A program made the translations under genes and the position numbers. From the NCBI GenBank assembly GCA_034723125.1, contig JAYEOP010000311.1:1-34612 (forward strand): 34,612 nucleotides of DNA, read 5' to 3'. The stretch comes from Bacteroidota bacterium. GTDB lineage: Bacteria > Bacteroidota > Bacteroidia > CAILMK01 > JAAYUY01. Positions 8,150 to 18,710 of this stretch are shown in pieces (the first letter of the stretch is position 1; each line of letters opens with the position of its first letter). Below the pieces are notes generated by a model. That model was not told the origin of the DNA, searched no databases, and saw nothing but the letters and a program-made list of their open reading frames with translations.

Positions 8150-8665
8150 TTATCCGTTAAATACTTTATCAATACTAATACCTCTTATTTTTGCAATTGT
8201 TTTGGCATCTCTTATTTCCGTTAAAGCTTTTACTGTTGCTTTTACAACACTGTGAGGATTAGATGACCCTTTTGATTTTGCAAGAATATCTGCAACACCT
8301 GCACTTTCAAGTACTGCTCTCATAGCACCACCAGCAACAATTCCTGTACCTGGTGAAGCAGGTTGGATATATACTTGTGCACCTCCATATTTTGCTTCTT
8401 GCTCATGTGCTATTGTACCATTTACAACAGATACATGGATAAGATTTTTCTTAGCATCATTAACACCTTTGTTAATAGCTTCGGTAACTTCTCTGGCTTT
8501 ACCTAATCCAAATCCTACAATACCGTCACCATTGCCAACAACGACTATTGCTCCAAAGCTAAAAGTTCTACCACCCTTTGTAACTTTAGTTACTCTTTGA
8601 ATGCTAACAACTCTTTCTGAAAGCTCAATTTCACTTGTTTTTATTCTATTAATATTTCGATCCAT
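8150..8665 (-). CDS. rpsE: Small ribosomal subunit protein uS5
   Basis: uS5 lies at the mRNA entry channel and affects decoding accuracy. The 171-residue protein (167 in E. coli) has the N-terminal dsRNA-binding-like domain with [23 protein letters not shown] and the C-terminal domain with [18 protein letters not shown]. The 19-nt gap to rplR contains AAGGA 11-12 nt before the ATG, too far to be a convincing Shine-Dalgarno site. Confidence 0.97.
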   Translation of the reverse strand: MDRNINRIKTSEIELSERVVSIQRVTKVTKGGRTFSFGAIVVVGNGDGIVGFGLGKAREVTEAINKGVNDAKKNLIHVSVVNGTIAHEQEAKYGGAQVYIQPASPGTGIVAGGAMRAVLESAGVADILAKSKGSSNPHSVVKATVKALTEIRDAKTIAKIRGISIDKVFNG

Positions 8666-8684
8666 TACAGAATTTCCTTTTCAA

Positions 8685-9047
8685 TTAAAATTTTAAACCA
8701 CCCTTTCTTGCACCTTCGGCTAAAGCTTTTACTCTTCCATGGTATAAATAACCATTTCTATCAAAAACAACGTTGTCTATTTTTGATTCAAGAGCATTTT
8801 TTGCTACTAATTCACCTACTAAACTTGCAATTTCAGTTTTTGTTTTTCCTTTTTTATCTATCTCTTTTTGTAAAGAATTTGCTGAGGCTAATGTGTAACC
8901 TGTTGAGTCATCTATTGCTTGAGCATAAATTTCTTTATTACTTCGAGAAACAGTCAATCTAGGTTTTGTAGAAGTTCCTAACACTCGACTTCTGATACCT
9001 TTTTTGATCTTCTTTCTTCTTTCTATTTTACTTTTAAAATTTCCCAT
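8685..9047 (-). CDS. rplR: Large ribosomal subunit protein uL18
   Basis: uL18 binds 5S rRNA together with uL5 and helps dock it into the central protuberance. The 120-residue protein (117 in E. coli) has a very basic N-terminus ([20 protein letters not shown]), the [14 protein letters not shown] strand and the C-terminal [20 protein letters not shown] motif. It lies between rplF (11-nt gap) and rpsE, as usual. Confidence 0.97.
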   Translation of the reverse strand: MGNFKSKIERRKKIKKGIRSRVLGTSTKPRLTVSRSNKEIYAQAIDDSTGYTLASANSLQKEIDKKGKTKTEIASLVGELVAKNALESKIDNVVFDRNGYLYHGRVKALAEGARKGGLKF

Positions 9048-9058
9048 TCTAAATAATT

Positions 9059-9619
9059 TTATCCTTCAGTTGCTGCTGCTTTTCCTGCTTTTCTTCTAAT
9101 AACTTCACCTTTATACTTAATTCCTTTTCCTTTATAAGGTTCTGGTTTTCTAAGTTTTCTTATTCTTTCGGCAAGTTGACCTATCAATTGTTTATCATGA
9201 CTTTCTAAAATAATAACAGGTGGTTTACCTTTTACGGTTTCTGTTTTAACTTTTACTTCTTGTGGAATTATAAAAACTATATCGTGAGAAAATCCAATAT
9301 TCAATTCTAATTTTTGTCCTTGACTATTTACTTTATACCCAACTCCAATAACTTCCAATTCAATTTTATATCCATTAGTAACTCCTTCAACCATGTTTGC
9401 AATTAACATTCTGTAAAGTCCGTGCATTGATTTATGTCTTTTTAAATCAGTAGGTCTTTCAACGGTCAATACATTTCCTTTAATAACAATTTTAATTTCA
9501 GGCTGTACATTTTCAGTAAGTTCACCTTTAGGTCCTTTTACTTTTATTTCATTACCTTTTGAAACTTCAATTTTTACACTCTCTGGTATATTTATAGGCA
9601 TTTTTCCTATTCGTGACAT
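9059..9619 (-). CDS. rplF: Large ribosomal subunit protein uL6
   Basis: uL6 sits near the sarcin-ricin loop at the factor-binding site. With the ATG at 9619 the protein has 186 residues (177 in E. coli) and begins [15 protein letters not shown], as relatives do. The frame stays open to an ATG at 9667, but that would overlap rpsH and add a Lys-rich leader of no clear meaning. The C-terminal motif [20 protein letters not shown] is intact. The A/G-rich AAGAAG immediately before the ATG is too close to serve as a standard ribosome binding site. Confidence 0.97.
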   Translation of the reverse strand: MSRIGKMPINIPESVKIEVSKGNEIKVKGPKGELTENVQPEIKIVIKGNVLTVERPTDLKRHKSMHGLYRMLIANMVEGVTNGYKIELEVIGVGYKVNSQGQKLELNIGFSHDIVFIIPQEVKVKTETVKGKPPVIILESHDKQLIGQLAERIRKLRKPEPYKGKGIKYKGEVIRRKAGKAAATEG

Positions 9620-9632
9620 CTTCTTCTTTTTT

Positions 9633-10028
9633 TTAATAAACGTAACAAAGTACTTCTCCACCCACATTTAATTTTCGGGCTTGTTTATCAGTAATTATTC
9701 CTGATGAGCTTGAAATTATTGAAATTCCCAATCCGTTAATTATTCTTGGTAAATCTTTTGACCCTGAATAATTTCTTAATCCCGGAGTACTTATTCTTCC
9801 AATTTTTTTAATAGCAGGTGTTCCTGTTTCTCTATCATATTTTAATGCAATTTTAACAGTTCCCTGCACATTTTTATTTTTATCTTCTTTATAATTTAGG
9901 ATATATCCATTTTCGTAAAGAATTTTTGTGATTTCAAGTCTAACATTTGAGCGAGGAATTTCCACTACTTTCTTTTTTGCCTTCATGGCATTCCTTATCA
10001 TTGTTAAGTAATCTCCAATTGTATCCAT
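9633..10028 (-). CDS. rpsH: Small ribosomal subunit protein uS8
   Basis: uS8 is a primary binder of the central domain of 16S rRNA. Its 131 residues nearly equal the E. coli length (130). It starts MDTIGDYLTMIRNAMKAKKK and ends with the motif GISIISSSSGIITDKQARKLNVGGEVLCYVY. In E. coli S8 represses the spc operon at rplE; no matching leader was identified here. Confidence 0.97.
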   Translation of the reverse strand: MDTIGDYLTMIRNAMKAKKKVVEIPRSNVRLEITKILYENGYILNYKEDKNKNVQGTVKIALKYDRETGTPAIKKIGRISTPGLRNYSGSKDLPRIINGLGISIISSSSGIITDKQARKLNVGGEVLCYVY

Positions 10029-10044
10029 AGTTTTTCTCTTAAAT

Positions 10045-10314
10045 TTACCAGCTTGCTTTTTTTACACCAGGTACTTTTCCTGCTAGTGCTAATTCTCTAA
10101 AAACATGTCTGCTAACACCAAATTTTCTACTATATGCTCTTGGTCTTCCTGTTATCTGACATCTATTTCTAACTCTTACAGGTGATGCATTTTTAGGTAA
10201 TTTATCTAAAGCTACATAATCACCGGCAGCTTTTAATTCTGCTCTTTTGCTAGCATATTTTTTTACCAACTCCCTTCTTTTTCTGTCTCTAACAATTACT
10301 GATAGTTTTGCCAT
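10045..10314 (-). CDS. rpsN: Small ribosomal subunit protein uS14, zinc-free form
   Basis: uS14 belongs to the 30S head. At 89 residues it is intermediate between the short zinc form (~61) and the E. coli zinc-free form (101). The C-terminal signature [20 protein letters not shown] is present, but the two CxxC pairs of the zinc form are missing. It lies 6 nt after rplE and before rpsH, the normal spc position. Confidence 0.97.
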   Translation of the reverse strand: MAKLSVIVRDRKRRELVKKYASKRAELKAAGDYVALDKLPKNASPVRVRNRCQITGRPRAYSRKFGVSRHVFRELALAGKVPGVKKASW

Positions 10315-10320
10315 TATTTT

Positions 10321-10878
10321 TTAGTCATTTTGATTTTTAAAAGGGAAACCTATTTCTTTTAAAAGATGATAAGCTTCTTTATCTGTTTTTGCAGTAGTAA
10401 CAATAGTAACATCTAAACCTGTTATTTTTCCTACTTTGTCAAGATTGATTTCAGGGAATACAATGCTTTCTAATATTCCCATAGAGAAATTCCCCCTACC
10501 GTCAAAACCTTTGTCGCTAATACCTTTAAAGTCTCGTACACGAGGAAGTACAATTGAAATAAATCTTTCTACAAATTCCCACATCATATCACCTCTCAAG
10601 GTTACTTTTGCACCAATTGGCATTCCTTCTCTTAATTTGAAATTTGAAATTGATTTTCGAGCATAAGTAGGAACTGCTTTTTGACCGGTAATCACTTCAA
10701 GTTCTTCAACTGCCTTATCAACTAATTTTTTATCAGTTACAGCTTCTCCAACTCTTCGATTTAGCGATACTTTAACAATCTGGGGGATTTCCATTTCATT
10801 AACATAACCCAGTTCTTTTATTAAAGCAGGTCTAACTTTTTCGTTGTACTTTTTTCTATATTCCGGAGTTATTTTCAT
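10321..10878 (-). CDS. rplE: Large ribosomal subunit protein uL5
   Basis: uL5 binds 5S rRNA and contacts the P-site tRNA from the central protuberance. The 185-residue protein (179 in E. coli) carries the conserved [21 protein letters not shown] segment and the [12 protein letters not shown] and [19 protein letters not shown] motifs. It starts 2 nt after rplX. The GAGGA 9 nt upstream is the coding end of rplX, so it is probably coincidental. Confidence 0.97.
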   Translation of the reverse strand: MKITPEYRKKYNEKVRPALIKELGYVNEMEIPQIVKVSLNRRVGEAVTDKKLVDKAVEELEVITGQKAVPTYARKSISNFKLREGMPIGAKVTLRGDMMWEFVERFISIVLPRVRDFKGISDKGFDGRGNFSMGILESIVFPEINLDKVGKITGLDVTIVTTAKTDKEAYHLLKEIGFPFKNQND

Positions 10879-10880
10879 TG

Positions 10881-11216
10881 TTAAATTTCCTCACCTGTTT
10901 TTTTTGAATATCTTACTAGTTTACCTTCATCATCACGTTTTTTACCAACTCTTGTTGGCTCAGAAGTTTTAGGATTGATTAGCATTAAATTTGATATATC
11001 AATATAAGCTTCTTTTTTTATGATTCCTCCATCCTGATTTTCCTGACTTGGTTTGGTATGTTTAGTAATAATATTTATTCCTTCAACAATTGCTTTATTT
11101 TTTTCTCTATTTAAAGAAAGAACTCTACCTTTTTTACCCTTGTAATTACCTGAAATAGCAATTACAGTATCTTCTTTCTTTATTTTTATTTTCCTACTAA
11201 ATTTTTGATTTTTCAT
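10881..11216 (-). CDS. rplX: Large ribosomal subunit protein uL24
   Basis: uL24 initiates 50S assembly and lies near the tunnel exit. The 111-residue protein (104 in E. coli) has a KOW motif at about residues 14-40 ([20 protein letters not shown]) and the [14 protein letters not shown] segment. It follows rplN by 4 nt and precedes rplE by 2 nt. Confidence 0.97.
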   Translation of the reverse strand: MKNQKFSRKIKIKKEDTVIAISGNYKGKKGRVLSLNREKNKAIVEGINIITKHTKPSQENQDGGIIKKEAYIDISNLMLINPKTSEPTRVGKKRDDEGKLVRYSKKTGEEI

Positions 11217-11220
11217 TATT

Positions 11221-11589
11221 CTATATTACTTCTGGTGCTAATGAAACAATTTTCATATATTTTCGATCTCTCAATTCTCTTGCTACTGGTCCAAAAATTC
11301 TTGTGGCAACAGGTTCATTGGATTCATCAAGTAAAACACATGCATTCTCATCAAATCGGATATATGAGCCATCTTTTCGTTTTACTTCTTTTCTAGTTCT
11401 AACAACAACGGCTTTAGAAATAGTTCCTTTTTTTATTGTTCCACTAGAAACAGCTGATTTAACAGTAACAACAATTTTATCACCAACCGATGCATATCGT
11501 CTTTTTGAACCACCTAAAACATTTATACACAGTACTTCTTTTGCACCACTATTATCAGCAACTTTTAATCTACTTTCTTTTTGTATCAT
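11221..11589 (-). CDS. rplN: Large ribosomal subunit protein uL14
   Basis: uL14 forms an intersubunit bridge on the 50S side. Its 122 residues match the family (123 in E. coli): [19 protein letters not shown] at the start and the conserved [22 protein letters not shown] end. The start directly abuts the rpsQ stop with no spacer. Confidence 0.97.
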   Translation of the reverse strand: MIQKESRLKVADNSGAKEVLCINVLGGSKRRYASVGDKIVVTVKSAVSSGTIKKGTISKAVVVRTRKEVKRKDGSYIRFDENACVLLDESNEPVATRIFGPVARELRDRKYMKIVSLAPEVI

Positions 11590-11859
11590 CTACTTTGCTT
11601 TTTCAAGAATTTTAACCAAACGCCATCTTTTTGTTTTACTTAAAGGACGGGTTTCCATAATTTGAACAACATCTCTTTCATTGCACTCATTTTTTTCATC
11701 ATGAGCATGGAATTTAGAGGATTTTCTAATAATTTTGCCATAAACAGGATGAGTAACTCTTCTCTCAACCATAACAACAATAGTTTTATCAGCTTTATTG
11801 CTAAAAACCTTTCCAACAACGGTTTTTCTACTATTTCTTTTTACTTCTTTATTTTCCAT
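11590..11859 (-). CDS. rpsQ: Small ribosomal subunit protein uS17
   Basis: uS17 is a primary 16S rRNA binder with an OB fold. With the ATG at 11859 it has 89 residues (84 in E. coli), beginning [16 protein letters not shown]. It carries the [19 protein letters not shown] core and the [22 protein letters not shown] motif. The ATG at 11883 is less likely, because it adds residues without family counterpart and deepens the overlap. The chosen start still overlaps the end of rpmC by 11 nt. Confidence 0.95.
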   Translation of the reverse strand: MENKEVKRNSRKTVVGKVFSNKADKTIVVMVERRVTHPVYGKIIRKSSKFHAHDEKNECNERDVVQIMETRPLSKTKRWRLVKILEKAK

Positions 11860-12061
11860 CAGTTCCGTCTTTTGATAATTCACGTTTTTTTAATTCTGTT
11901 TTCAGTTTGGCCACTTGCCTCCTTGATTTATTAATCTTTTGAGGATTGTCAAGTGGAGAAACAGCATGAGAAATTTTTAGTTTTGTGTAGTTTTTTTGTT
12001 CTTCTATCACAAATTCCTTTATCTCCTTTGTCGTCAAATCTCTTATTTCCGAATATTTCAT
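11849..12061 (-). CDS. rpmC: Large ribosomal subunit protein uL29
   Basis: uL29 is a small two-helix protein at the exit tunnel, close to the docking site for trigger factor and SRP. The 70-residue protein (63 in E. coli) has the start [18 protein letters not shown] and the helix [19 protein letters not shown]. Its last 11 nt overlap rpsQ in another frame. Confidence 0.95.
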   Translation of the reverse strand: MKYSEIRDLTTKEIKEFVIEEQKNYTKLKISHAVSPLDNPQKINKSRRQVAKLKTELKKRELSKDGTDGK

Positions 12062-12073
12062 TTTATTATTTTA

Positions 12074-12493
12074 TTAAGCTGACAAATCTTTTCTAGAAAT
12101 AAATTTTGTAATTACTGGTAATTTTTGAGCTCCTAATGCTAAAGCTCTTTTTGCAATGTCTTCATTCATGCCTTCTAACTCAAAAATTATTTTACCTGGT
12201 CGTACAGCAGCAACAAAATATTCCGGTGCACCTTTACCTTTACCCATTCTAACTTCAGCAGGTTTTTTTGTAATTGGTTTGTCAGGAAATACTCTAAGCC
12301 ACAATTTACCTTCTCTTTTTATGTATCTCATTATTGCAACACGAGCAGCTTCGAGCTGATTAGATGTCAATCTAGTTGGCTCTAGGCTTTTTAAAGCATA
12401 AGTACCAAACGCTATTGTTGTTCCTCTAGTAGCTATTCCTTTTATTCTACCTTTTTGTACTTTTCGGTATTTCGGTTTTTTTGGTTGTAACAT
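12074..12493 (-). CDS. rplP: Large ribosomal subunit protein uL16
   Basis: uL16 helps position A-site tRNA and completes 50S assembly. The 139-residue protein (136 in E. coli) starts [16 protein letters not shown] and includes [20 protein letters not shown] and the loop [19 protein letters not shown] near the peptidyl transferase centre. It lies between rpsC (24-nt gap) and rpmC. Confidence 0.97.
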   Translation of the reverse strand: MLQPKKPKYRKVQKGRIKGIATRGTTIAFGTYALKSLEPTRLTSNQLEAARVAIMRYIKREGKLWLRVFPDKPITKKPAEVRMGKGKGAPEYFVAAVRPGKIIFELEGMNEDIAKRALALGAQKLPVITKFISRKDLSA

Positions 12494-12517
12494 CTTCTAT
12501 TTTTTTAATCTCTTTTA

Positions 12518-13213
12518 TTATTTCCTTCTGTTCGGTCTTCTTTTTGGCTTATTTGTAGCTGCACCAAAATTCATTGAAAGGTCTCTTTTGCCAAAAACTT
12601 CTCCTTTACAAATCCAAACTTTTACTCCAATTTTACCGTAAACGGTATTTGATTCTACTAAGGCATAGTCAATGTCTGATCTTAATGTATGTAATGGGAT
12701 TCTACCTTCTTTATATTCTTCAGTTCTAGCCATTTCAGCACCACCAAGTCTTCCTGAGCATTTAATTTTTATTCCTTTTGCACCCACTCTCATTGTAGAA
12801 GCAATTGCCATTTTCATAGCTCTTCTGTAAGACATCCTTGCTTTTAGTTGTCCTGCAATATTTTCTCCCACTAATTGAGCTTCCAATTCAGGATTTCTGA
12901 TTTCAAAAATATTTATTTGAACATCTTTATTTGTTATTTTCTTTAGTTCTTCTTTCAGTTTATCAACTTCTTGACCTGCTTTACCAATAACAAGACCTGG
13001 TCTTGAAGTATGAACAGTAACAGTTACTCTTTTTAATGTTCTTTCAATTACGATTCTTGCAATTCCTCCTTTTGAGAGTCTTGCATTAACATATTTTCTA
13101 ATTTTATTATCTTCCAACAATTTTTCGGAATATCCTTTGTTGCTATACCAGTTTGATTCCCATCCTCTGATATAACCTAATCGTAATGCTATTGGATTAA
13201 TTTTTTGTCCCAT
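12518..13213 (-). CDS. rpsC: Small ribosomal subunit protein uS3
   Basis: uS3 forms the mRNA entry ring with uS4 and uS5. The 231-residue protein (233 in E. coli) starts [20 protein letters not shown]. The type II KH domain has GKAG at residues 77-80 in the expected GxxG turn, and the C-terminal domain carries [20 protein letters not shown]. The ATG overlaps the rplV stop by one base (TAATG). Confidence 0.97.
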   Translation of the reverse strand: MGQKINPIALRLGYIRGWESNWYSNKGYSEKLLEDNKIRKYVNARLSKGGIARIVIERTLKRVTVTVHTSRPGLVIGKAGQEVDKLKEELKKITNKDVQINIFEIRNPELEAQLVGENIAGQLKARMSYRRAMKMAIASTMRVGAKGIKIKCSGRLGGAEMARTEEYKEGRIPLHTLRSDIDYALVESNTVYGKIGVKVWICKGEVFGKRDLSMNFGAATNKPKRRPNRRK

Positions 13214-13593
13214 TATTCTTGAATAGTGTTTTCTTTTAAAATAGATTGAACTTCTACATCAACTACAACTGTAATATGATTTGATCTTTTTCTTATTCTA
13301 TGTGCCCTTCCCTGAGGAGCAGGTTTTATTCGTTTTAATTGACGTGCATTATCAACAAAAATTAATTTTACAAATAAATCATTATCATCAGAACCAAGAT
13401 CTTCATTTTTTACTTGCCAATTTGCTATTGCAGATAAGACTAATTTCTCCAATTTTTTTGAATAAGCCTTTTTGGGGTGAAACTTTAATATATTTAATGC
13501 TTCCTCTACCTTTTTACCTCTAACAAGATCAGCTAACAATCTCATTTTTCTTGCAGGATAGGGACAATTTTTTAATTTTGCTACAGCTTCCAT
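13213..13593 (-). CDS. rplV: Large ribosomal subunit protein uL22
   Basis: uL22 has a long beta-hairpin that lines the exit-tunnel constriction together with uL4. The 126-residue protein (110 in E. coli) carries [20 protein letters not shown], and in the hairpin region it has [20 protein letters not shown]. It shares one base with rpsC and starts 4 nt after rpsS. Confidence 0.96.
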   Translation of the reverse strand: MEAVAKLKNCPYPARKMRLLADLVRGKKVEEALNILKFHPKKAYSKKLEKLVLSAIANWQVKNEDLGSDDNDLFVKLIFVDNARQLKRIKPAPQGRAHRIRKRSNHITVVVDVEVQSILKENTIQE

Positions 13594-13597
13594 TTAA

Positions 13598-13864
13598 TTA
13601 ACTTCTTTTAGTAGGATGACCTCGGAAATTTTTTGTTTGTGAAAATTCACCTAATTTATGTCCAACCATATTTTCAGAAATAAATACAGGAATAAATTTC
13701 TTCCCATTATGGACAGCAAATGTAAACCCAACAAAGTCAGGTGTTATCATTGATCTTCTTGACCAAGTTTTAATAACACTTTTTTTTCCTTTTTTATTCA
13801 TTGCTTCAACTTTTTCTATAAGTCTCCAATAAACATAAGGTCCTTTTTTTATTGATCTAGACAT
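13598..13864 (-). CDS. rpsS: Small ribosomal subunit protein uS19
   Basis: uS19 lies in the 30S head and bridges to the 50S subunit. The 88-residue protein (92 in E. coli) starts [11 protein letters not shown] and has the signature [20 protein letters not shown] followed by [16 protein letters not shown]. It starts 3 nt after rplB. Confidence 0.97.
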   Translation of the reverse strand: MSRSIKKGPYVYWRLIEKVEAMNKKGKKSVIKTWSRRSMITPDFVGFTFAVHNGKKFIPVFISENMVGHKLGEFSQTKNFRGHPTKRS

Positions 13865-13867
13865 GTT

Positions 13868-14695
13868 TTATTTTTTTCTTCTTTTTATAATATGTTTGTT
13901 AGACATTTTATTTTTATCTCTGGTTTTTTTACCTTTTGCATACAAGCCTGTTCTTGACCTAGGATGCCCTCCTGAAGATTTCCCTTCTCCACCACCCATT
14001 GGGTGATCAACAGGATTCATAGCTACACCTCTTGTTCTTGGTCTTATTCCCATCCATCTTTTTCTTCCAGCTTTTCCTAATTTTATTAATTCGTTATTTG
14101 GGTTAGATACACTTCCTATTGTTGCCATACAGTTGACCAATATTTTTCTTACTTCACCTGATGGTAATTTTATTCCTGCATGTTTTCCTTCTCTAGAAAT
14201 AATTTGTGCAAATCCTCCTGCACTTCTTACTAATTCGCCACCCTTGCCAGGATGCATTTCAATATTATGTACTTGAGTACCTAAGGGTATATTGCTAAGT
14301 TTTAATGCATTACCAATTTCAGGTGGAACATTATCTCCACTAATAACTGTCATTCCAACTTTTAATTTGTCAGGAGCAATAATGTATCTTTTTTCACCAT
14401 CTTTATAAAACAATAAAGAAATATAAGCACTCCTGTTTGGATCATATTCAATAGTTTTTACAACTGCGGGAATATTAAATTTATCTCTTTTAAAATCAAT
14501 TATTCTATATTTCTTTTTATGTCCTCCACCTCGATAACGAACAGTCATTTTCCCTTTGTTATTTCTACCACCTGTTCTTTTCTTGGTTCCGAGCAGGCTC
14601 TTTTCAGGCTTAACACCTTTTGTCAGTTCTGAATAATCATTCAAAACTGTGAACTTTTGTCCCGGAGTAGTTGGTTTTAGCTTTTTTAATCCCAT
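13868..14695 (-). CDS. rplB: Large ribosomal subunit protein uL2
   Basis: uL2 is needed for subunit association and for the peptidyl transferase region. Its 275 residues match the family (273 in E. coli). The conserved [20 protein letters not shown] loop, including the key histidine, is intact, and the basic tail ends [20 protein letters not shown]. It lies between rplW (6-nt gap) and rpsS, the invariant S10 order. Confidence 0.98.
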   Translation of the reverse strand: MGLKKLKPTTPGQKFTVLNDYSELTKGVKPEKSLLGTKKRTGGRNNKGKMTVRYRGGGHKKKYRIIDFKRDKFNIPAVVKTIEYDPNRSAYISLLFYKDGEKRYIIAPDKLKVGMTVISGDNVPPEIGNALKLSNIPLGTQVHNIEMHPGKGGELVRSAGGFAQIISREGKHAGIKLPSGEVRKILVNCMATIGSVSNPNNELIKLGKAGRKRWMGIRPRTRGVAMNPVDHPMGGGEGKSSGGHPRSRTGLYAKGKKTRDKNKMSNKHIIKRRKK

Positions 14696-14701
14696 AATAA
14701 A

Positions 14702-14992
14702 TTAGATATTACTGTAAAAATCAATTGAATCACCTTGTTTTAAGGTAACAACTGCTTTTTTAAATCCCTTTGTTCTTCCTAATAAAATACTTCTTTTAGT
14801 ATGTCTTGACTTTTCTTTTCCCTGATAAATCATTGTTCGAACTTTTAAAACCTTTACTTTAAAAAGTTGTTCAATTTCTTTTTTAATTTGTTCTTTATCA
14901 GCTTTCTTATCAACGATAAAACCAAATTTATTTTCCGTTTCGCTTAAAGCGGAATATTTTTCAGTTATCAACGGTTTCTTTATAATGTTCAT
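14702..14992 (-). CDS. rplW: Large ribosomal subunit protein uL23
   Basis: uL23 is the docking site at the tunnel exit for trigger factor and SRP. The 96-residue protein (100 in E. coli) starts MNIIKKPLITEKYSAL and has the loop LKVRTMIYQGKEKSRHTKRS followed by the final strand KKAVVTLKQGDSIDF. It lies 4 nt after rplD. Confidence 0.96.
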   Translation of the reverse strand: MNIIKKPLITEKYSALSETENKFGFIVDKKADKEQIKKEIEQLFKVKVLKVRTMIYQGKEKSRHTKRSILLGRTKGFKKAVVTLKQGDSIDFYSNI

Positions 14993-14996
14993 CGTT

Positions 14997-15623
14997 CTAA
15001 TTAAAAATTTTAGTTATTACCTTTACTGCACTTTCCGTCAAAATCAACAAATCATTGTTTAAAATGTTATAAGTGTTGAGTTTTTCAGGGGTGCAAATAT
15101 AGGAATTAGAAATGTTTTTTGAAGACAAAATTATATTATTATTTTCTTCTGAAATTACCATTAAATTTTTTCTACCATCTGCTTTAAGATTTTTAAGAAT
15201 ATTCTTATATTCTTTTGTCTTTGGAGCTTCAATTGAAAAATCTTCAACAATAAGAATTTTTTTATCAGACAACTTATAAGATAGTGCTGATTTTTTTGCT
15301 ATTAACTTTACTTTTTTATTAAGTTTAAAAGAGTAATCTCTTGGTCTTGGTCCAAAAACTCTTCCACCACCTCTAAAAATTGGATTTTTGATACTACCTA
15401 CTCTGGCAGAACCAATTCCTTTTTGTCGTCTAAGTTTTCTCTGTGAACCGACAATATCAGAACGTTCTTTAGCTTTATGAGTACCTTGTCTTCTATCTGC
15501 CATTATTCTTTTAACATCCAGATAAATTACATGGTCGTTTGGCTCTATTTCAAAAATTGATTCATTAAGATCAATTTTTTTGTCGGTTTTTTCACCTTTT
15601 ATATTATATACTTCAACTTTCAT
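14997..15623 (-). CDS. rplD: Large ribosomal subunit protein uL4
   Basis: uL4 sends a long loop into the exit tunnel next to uL22. The 208-residue protein (201 in E. coli) has the loop QRKLRRQKGIGSARVGSIKN followed by RGGGRVFGPRPRDYSFKLNK, both strongly conserved. In E. coli L4 regulates the S10 operon; here fusA lies only 9 nt upstream of rpsJ, so no equivalent S10 leader exists. Confidence 0.97.
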   Translation of the reverse strand: MKVEVYNIKGEKTDKKIDLNESIFEIEPNDHVIYLDVKRIMADRRQGTHKAKERSDIVGSQRKLRRQKGIGSARVGSIKNPIFRGGGRVFGPRPRDYSFKLNKKVKLIAKKSALSYKLSDKKILIVEDFSIEAPKTKEYKNILKNLKADGRKNLMVISEENNNIILSSKNISNSYICTPEKLNTYNILNNDLLILTESAVKVITKIFN

Positions 15624-15625
15624 AG

Positions 15626-16261
15626 TTACTTCTCTATAATTACGAATGAACCCTTTGGTCCTGGTACAGCACCTTTTAGGAAAATTAAATTCTTTTCATG
15701 AATAAGTTTTGCAACAATCAGATTAAATACTTTTATTTTGTTTCCACCTGTACGACCTGCCATTCTCATTCCTTTAAATACTCTTGAAGGATCGGATGAT
15801 GCTCCTATTGAACCAGGTGCTCTTAATCTGTCTTTCTGTCCGTGAGTTTGTCCACCAACTCCATGAAAACCATGTCTTTTTACTACTCCCTGAAATCCTT
15901 TTCCTTTTGAATAGTTTGATACATCGACCCATTCATTAACATTAAAGATGTCTGTTTTTAATTCATCTCCAAGTTTAAGATTTTCAACTCCCTCAAATCT
16001 TCTCAAATTTCTAAATTCAACAACCTTTCTTTTAGGTGTTGTATTAGCATTATCAAAATGACCTTTTAGGGCTTTTGTTGTTGCTTTTTCAGTTTTTTTA
16101 CCAAATGCAAGTTGAACAGCATCGTATCCATCCTTACCATCTTTATTTTTTAGTTGGGTTACAACGCATGGTCCTGCTTCAATAACTGTACAAGGGATAT
16201 TTTCCCCTTCTTCAGTAAAGATACTTGTCATTCCCAATTTTTTTCCAATAATACCTACCAT
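15626..16261 (-). CDS. rplC: Large ribosomal subunit protein uL3
   Basis: uL3 starts 50S assembly, and its central extension reaches the peptidyl transferase centre. The 211-residue protein (209 in E. coli) starts [20 protein letters not shown] and has the extension [20 protein letters not shown] followed by the PGSIG turn. Spacing is 4 nt after rpsJ and 2 nt before rplD. Confidence 0.97.
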   Translation of the reverse strand: MVGIIGKKLGMTSIFTEEGENIPCTVIEAGPCVVTQLKNKDGKDGYDAVQLAFGKKTEKATTKALKGHFDNANTTPKRKVVEFRNLRRFEGVENLKLGDELKTDIFNVNEWVDVSNYSKGKGFQGVVKRHGFHGVGGQTHGQKDRLRAPGSIGASSDPSRVFKGMRMAGRTGGNKIKVFNLIVAKLIHEKNLIFLKGAVPGPKGSFVIIEK

Positions 16262-16265
16262 TATC

Positions 16266-16574
16266 TTATACTTTAATTTCTACATCAACACCACCTGGTA
16301 ATTCCAATTTCATTAGTGCATCAACTGTTTTTGTACTTGTACTATAAATATCTATTAATCTTTTATGTGAACAAAGTTCAAATTGATCTCTAGCTGTTTT
16401 GTTTACATGAGGAGACTTAAGAACGGTATATACTTTCCGTTTTGTTGGCAAAGGAATAGGACCACTCACCACAGCTCCTGTAACTTTTACTGTTTTTACA
16501 ATCTTTTCTGCTGATTTATCAACCAAGCTAAAATCGTATGAACGTAATTTTATTCGAATTTTTTGAGTACCCAT
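16266..16574 (-). CDS. rpsJ: Small ribosomal subunit protein uS10 (NusE)
   Basis: uS10 is a 30S head protein and also a transcription-antitermination partner of NusB and NusG. The 102-residue protein (103 in E. coli) has [20 protein letters not shown] and the conserved [20 protein letters not shown] loop. It follows fusA by 9 nt, so the str and S10 clusters are joined with no tufA gene between them. Confidence 0.97.
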   Translation of the reverse strand: MGTQKIRIKLRSYDFSLVDKSAEKIVKTVKVTGAVVSGPIPLPTKRKVYTVLKSPHVNKTARDQFELCSHKRLIDIYSTSTKTVDALMKLELPGGVDVEIKV

Positions 16575-16583
16575 TATATTAAT

Positions 16584-18704
16584 TTAATCATTTAAAAACT
16601 CACCTTTTAATTTGTCTAATATTTTCTTTTCAATATCAGCAGAAACCTTTTGATACTTGTGAAAAGTTATTGTAGATAATGCTCTTCCCGAAGTTAAAGT
16701 TCTTAGGGTTGTAACATAACCGAATAGTTCTGCTAAAGGCACTTTTGCATTCACAATTTGAGAATCACCTTTCATTTCAGAACCTTCAATACTTCCTCTC
16801 CTGCGGTTTAAATCTCCAATTACATCTCCTAAATATCTTTCGGGAGTAACAACCTCAACACTCATTAAAGGTTCAAGTAAAACAGAATTTGCTTTTTTAG
16901 CTGCTTTACGAAATGCAAGTTTCGCAGCTGTTTCAAATGACAATGCATCTGAATCAACATTATGAAAACTACCATCAAAAAGTCTAACTTTAATTGCTTC
17001 TACTGGAAAACCAGCAACAGGTCCGTTTGATATTGCTTGATTAAACCCTTTTTCTATTGCGGGAATATATTCCCTTGGAATAGCTCCTCCAACAATATCA
17101 TTTGTAAACTGAACACCTTGTTGTCCTGCATCTGCAGGTCCAATTTCTATTTCAATATCTGCAAATTTCCCTCTTCCACCTGTTTGCTTTTTATAAATCT
17201 CTCTATGCTCTATAGTTGTTGTTAACGCCTCTTTGTATGAAACTTGTGGAGCTCCTTGATTTATCTCTATTTTGAATTCACGTTTTAATCTGTCAACAAT
17301 AATTTCTAAATGCAATTCTCCCATTCCACTAATTATTGTTTGTCCAGAATCTTTGTCAGTTCTTACAGTAAATGTAGGATCTTCTTCAGCTAATTTTCCT
17401 AATGCAATTCCTAATTTGTCCATTGCAGCTTGAGTTTTAGGCTCAACCGCTACTCCAATAACAGGATCAGGAAATTTTATTTCTTCAAGAAGGATAGGTT
17501 TTTTTATATCACTTAAGGAATCTCCGGTTTTAGTGCTTCTAAATCCAACACCGGCACCAATATCCCCTGCTTTTATTTCTTTAATAGGATTTTGTTTGTT
17601 AGCATGCATTTGATAAATACGTGTTAACTTTTCTTTTTTTCCTGTTCTTACATTTAATACTGCTTCACCTGCCTTAAGTGTTCCGCTATATACTCTAAAG
17701 TAAGCTAATCTCCCGACAAATGGATCTGTAACAATTTTAAAAACCAGTGCACTGAATGGTTCCTTGAAATCACATTTTCTTTTTTCTATATTTTCATTAT
17801 CAGGATTTACTCCCTCTATTGGAGGAAGGTCAACAGGAGATGGAAAATATTTAATAACAGCATTTAAAAGTGGCTGAATACCTTTGTTTTTAAATGCAGA
17901 ACCACATAATACTGGTGTAATTTTTTGGTCTATCGTTGCTTGTCTTACTGTAGCAAAAATTTCGTTTTCAGTAATAGATTCGGGTTTACTAAAATACTTT
18001 TCTAAAATATCATCATCCATTTCAGAAATTGATTCTAATAATTGATCTCTCCATTCTTCGGCTTCGTCTAATAATTCTTTAGGAATATCAGTAGTTGTAA
18101 ATGATGCTCCTAAATCTTCTTCTTCCCAAATTATTGCCTTCATGGTAATAAGGTTAATTACACCTTGAAATTCAGATTCGGCACCAATTGGGATTTGAAG
18201 AGGAACAGGATTAGCACCTAATTTTTCGTCAAGTTCATTAACGACTCCAAAGAAATTAGCACCTGCTCTATCCATTTTATTTACAAAAGCAATGCGTGGA
18301 ACGTTATATTTATTTGCTTGTCTCCAAACAGTTTCTGATTGAGGTTCAACTCCGCCTACGGCACAAAAAAGGGCTATTGCACCATCTAATACTCTAAGTG
18401 AGCGTTCAACCTCTACGGTAAAATCAACATGACCGGGTGTATCAATAATATTTATTGAATAAGGAGTGTCATTTTCATTCCAAAAAACTCTAGTAGTTGC
18501 AGAAGTAATTGTAATACCTCGTTCTTGCTCCTGTACCATCCAATCCATAGTAGCAGAACCTTCATGAACTTCTCCAATTTTATAATTTACACCAGCATAG
18601 TACAGAATTCTTTCTGTAGTAGTAGTTTTACCTGCATCAATGTGAGCCATAATGCCGATATTCCTATTCTTGGATAACTCTATTTCCTTTGCTAGCTTGC
18701 CCAT
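16584..18704 (-). CDS. fusA: Elongation factor G
   Basis: EF-G is the GTPase that drives translocation and, with RRF, ribosome recycling. The protein has 706 residues (704 in E. coli). The P-loop AHIDAGKT is at 20-27, RGIT of switch I at 62-65, DTPGH at 88-92 and NKMD at 142-145. Domain IV and V sequence follows to the C-terminal [17 protein letters not shown]. It lies 6 nt after rpsG in the usual rpsL-rpsG-fusA order. Confidence 0.98.
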   Translation of the reverse strand: MGKLAKEIELSKNRNIGIMAHIDAGKTTTTERILYYAGVNYKIGEVHEGSATMDWMVQEQERGITITSATTRVFWNENDTPYSINIIDTPGHVDFTVEVERSLRVLDGAIALFCAVGGVEPQSETVWRQANKYNVPRIAFVNKMDRAGANFFGVVNELDEKLGANPVPLQIPIGAESEFQGVINLITMKAIIWEEEDLGASFTTTDIPKELLDEAEEWRDQLLESISEMDDDILEKYFSKPESITENEIFATVRQATIDQKITPVLCGSAFKNKGIQPLLNAVIKYFPSPVDLPPIEGVNPDNENIEKRKCDFKEPFSALVFKIVTDPFVGRLAYFRVYSGTLKAGEAVLNVRTGKKEKLTRIYQMHANKQNPIKEIKAGDIGAGVGFRSTKTGDSLSDIKKPILLEEIKFPDPVIGVAVEPKTQAAMDKLGIALGKLAEEDPTFTVRTDKDSGQTIISGMGELHLEIIVDRLKREFKIEINQGAPQVSYKEALTTTIEHREIYKKQTGGRGKFADIEIEIGPADAGQQGVQFTNDIVGGAIPREYIPAIEKGFNQAISNGPVAGFPVEAIKVRLFDGSFHNVDSDALSFETAAKLAFRKAAKKANSVLLEPLMSVEVVTPERYLGDVIGDLNRRRGSIEGSEMKGDSQIVNAKVPLAELFGYVTTLRTLTSGRALSTITFHKYQKVSADIEKKILDKLKGEFLND

Positions 18705-18710
18705 GTTATA

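Noticed and set aside
10879-10895. GAGGA before rplE as a Shine-Dalgarno site
   Set aside because: It is the coding end of rplX (Gly-Glu-Glu-Ile) and its 9-nt spacing is marginal; similar reasoning applies to AAGGA before rpsM.
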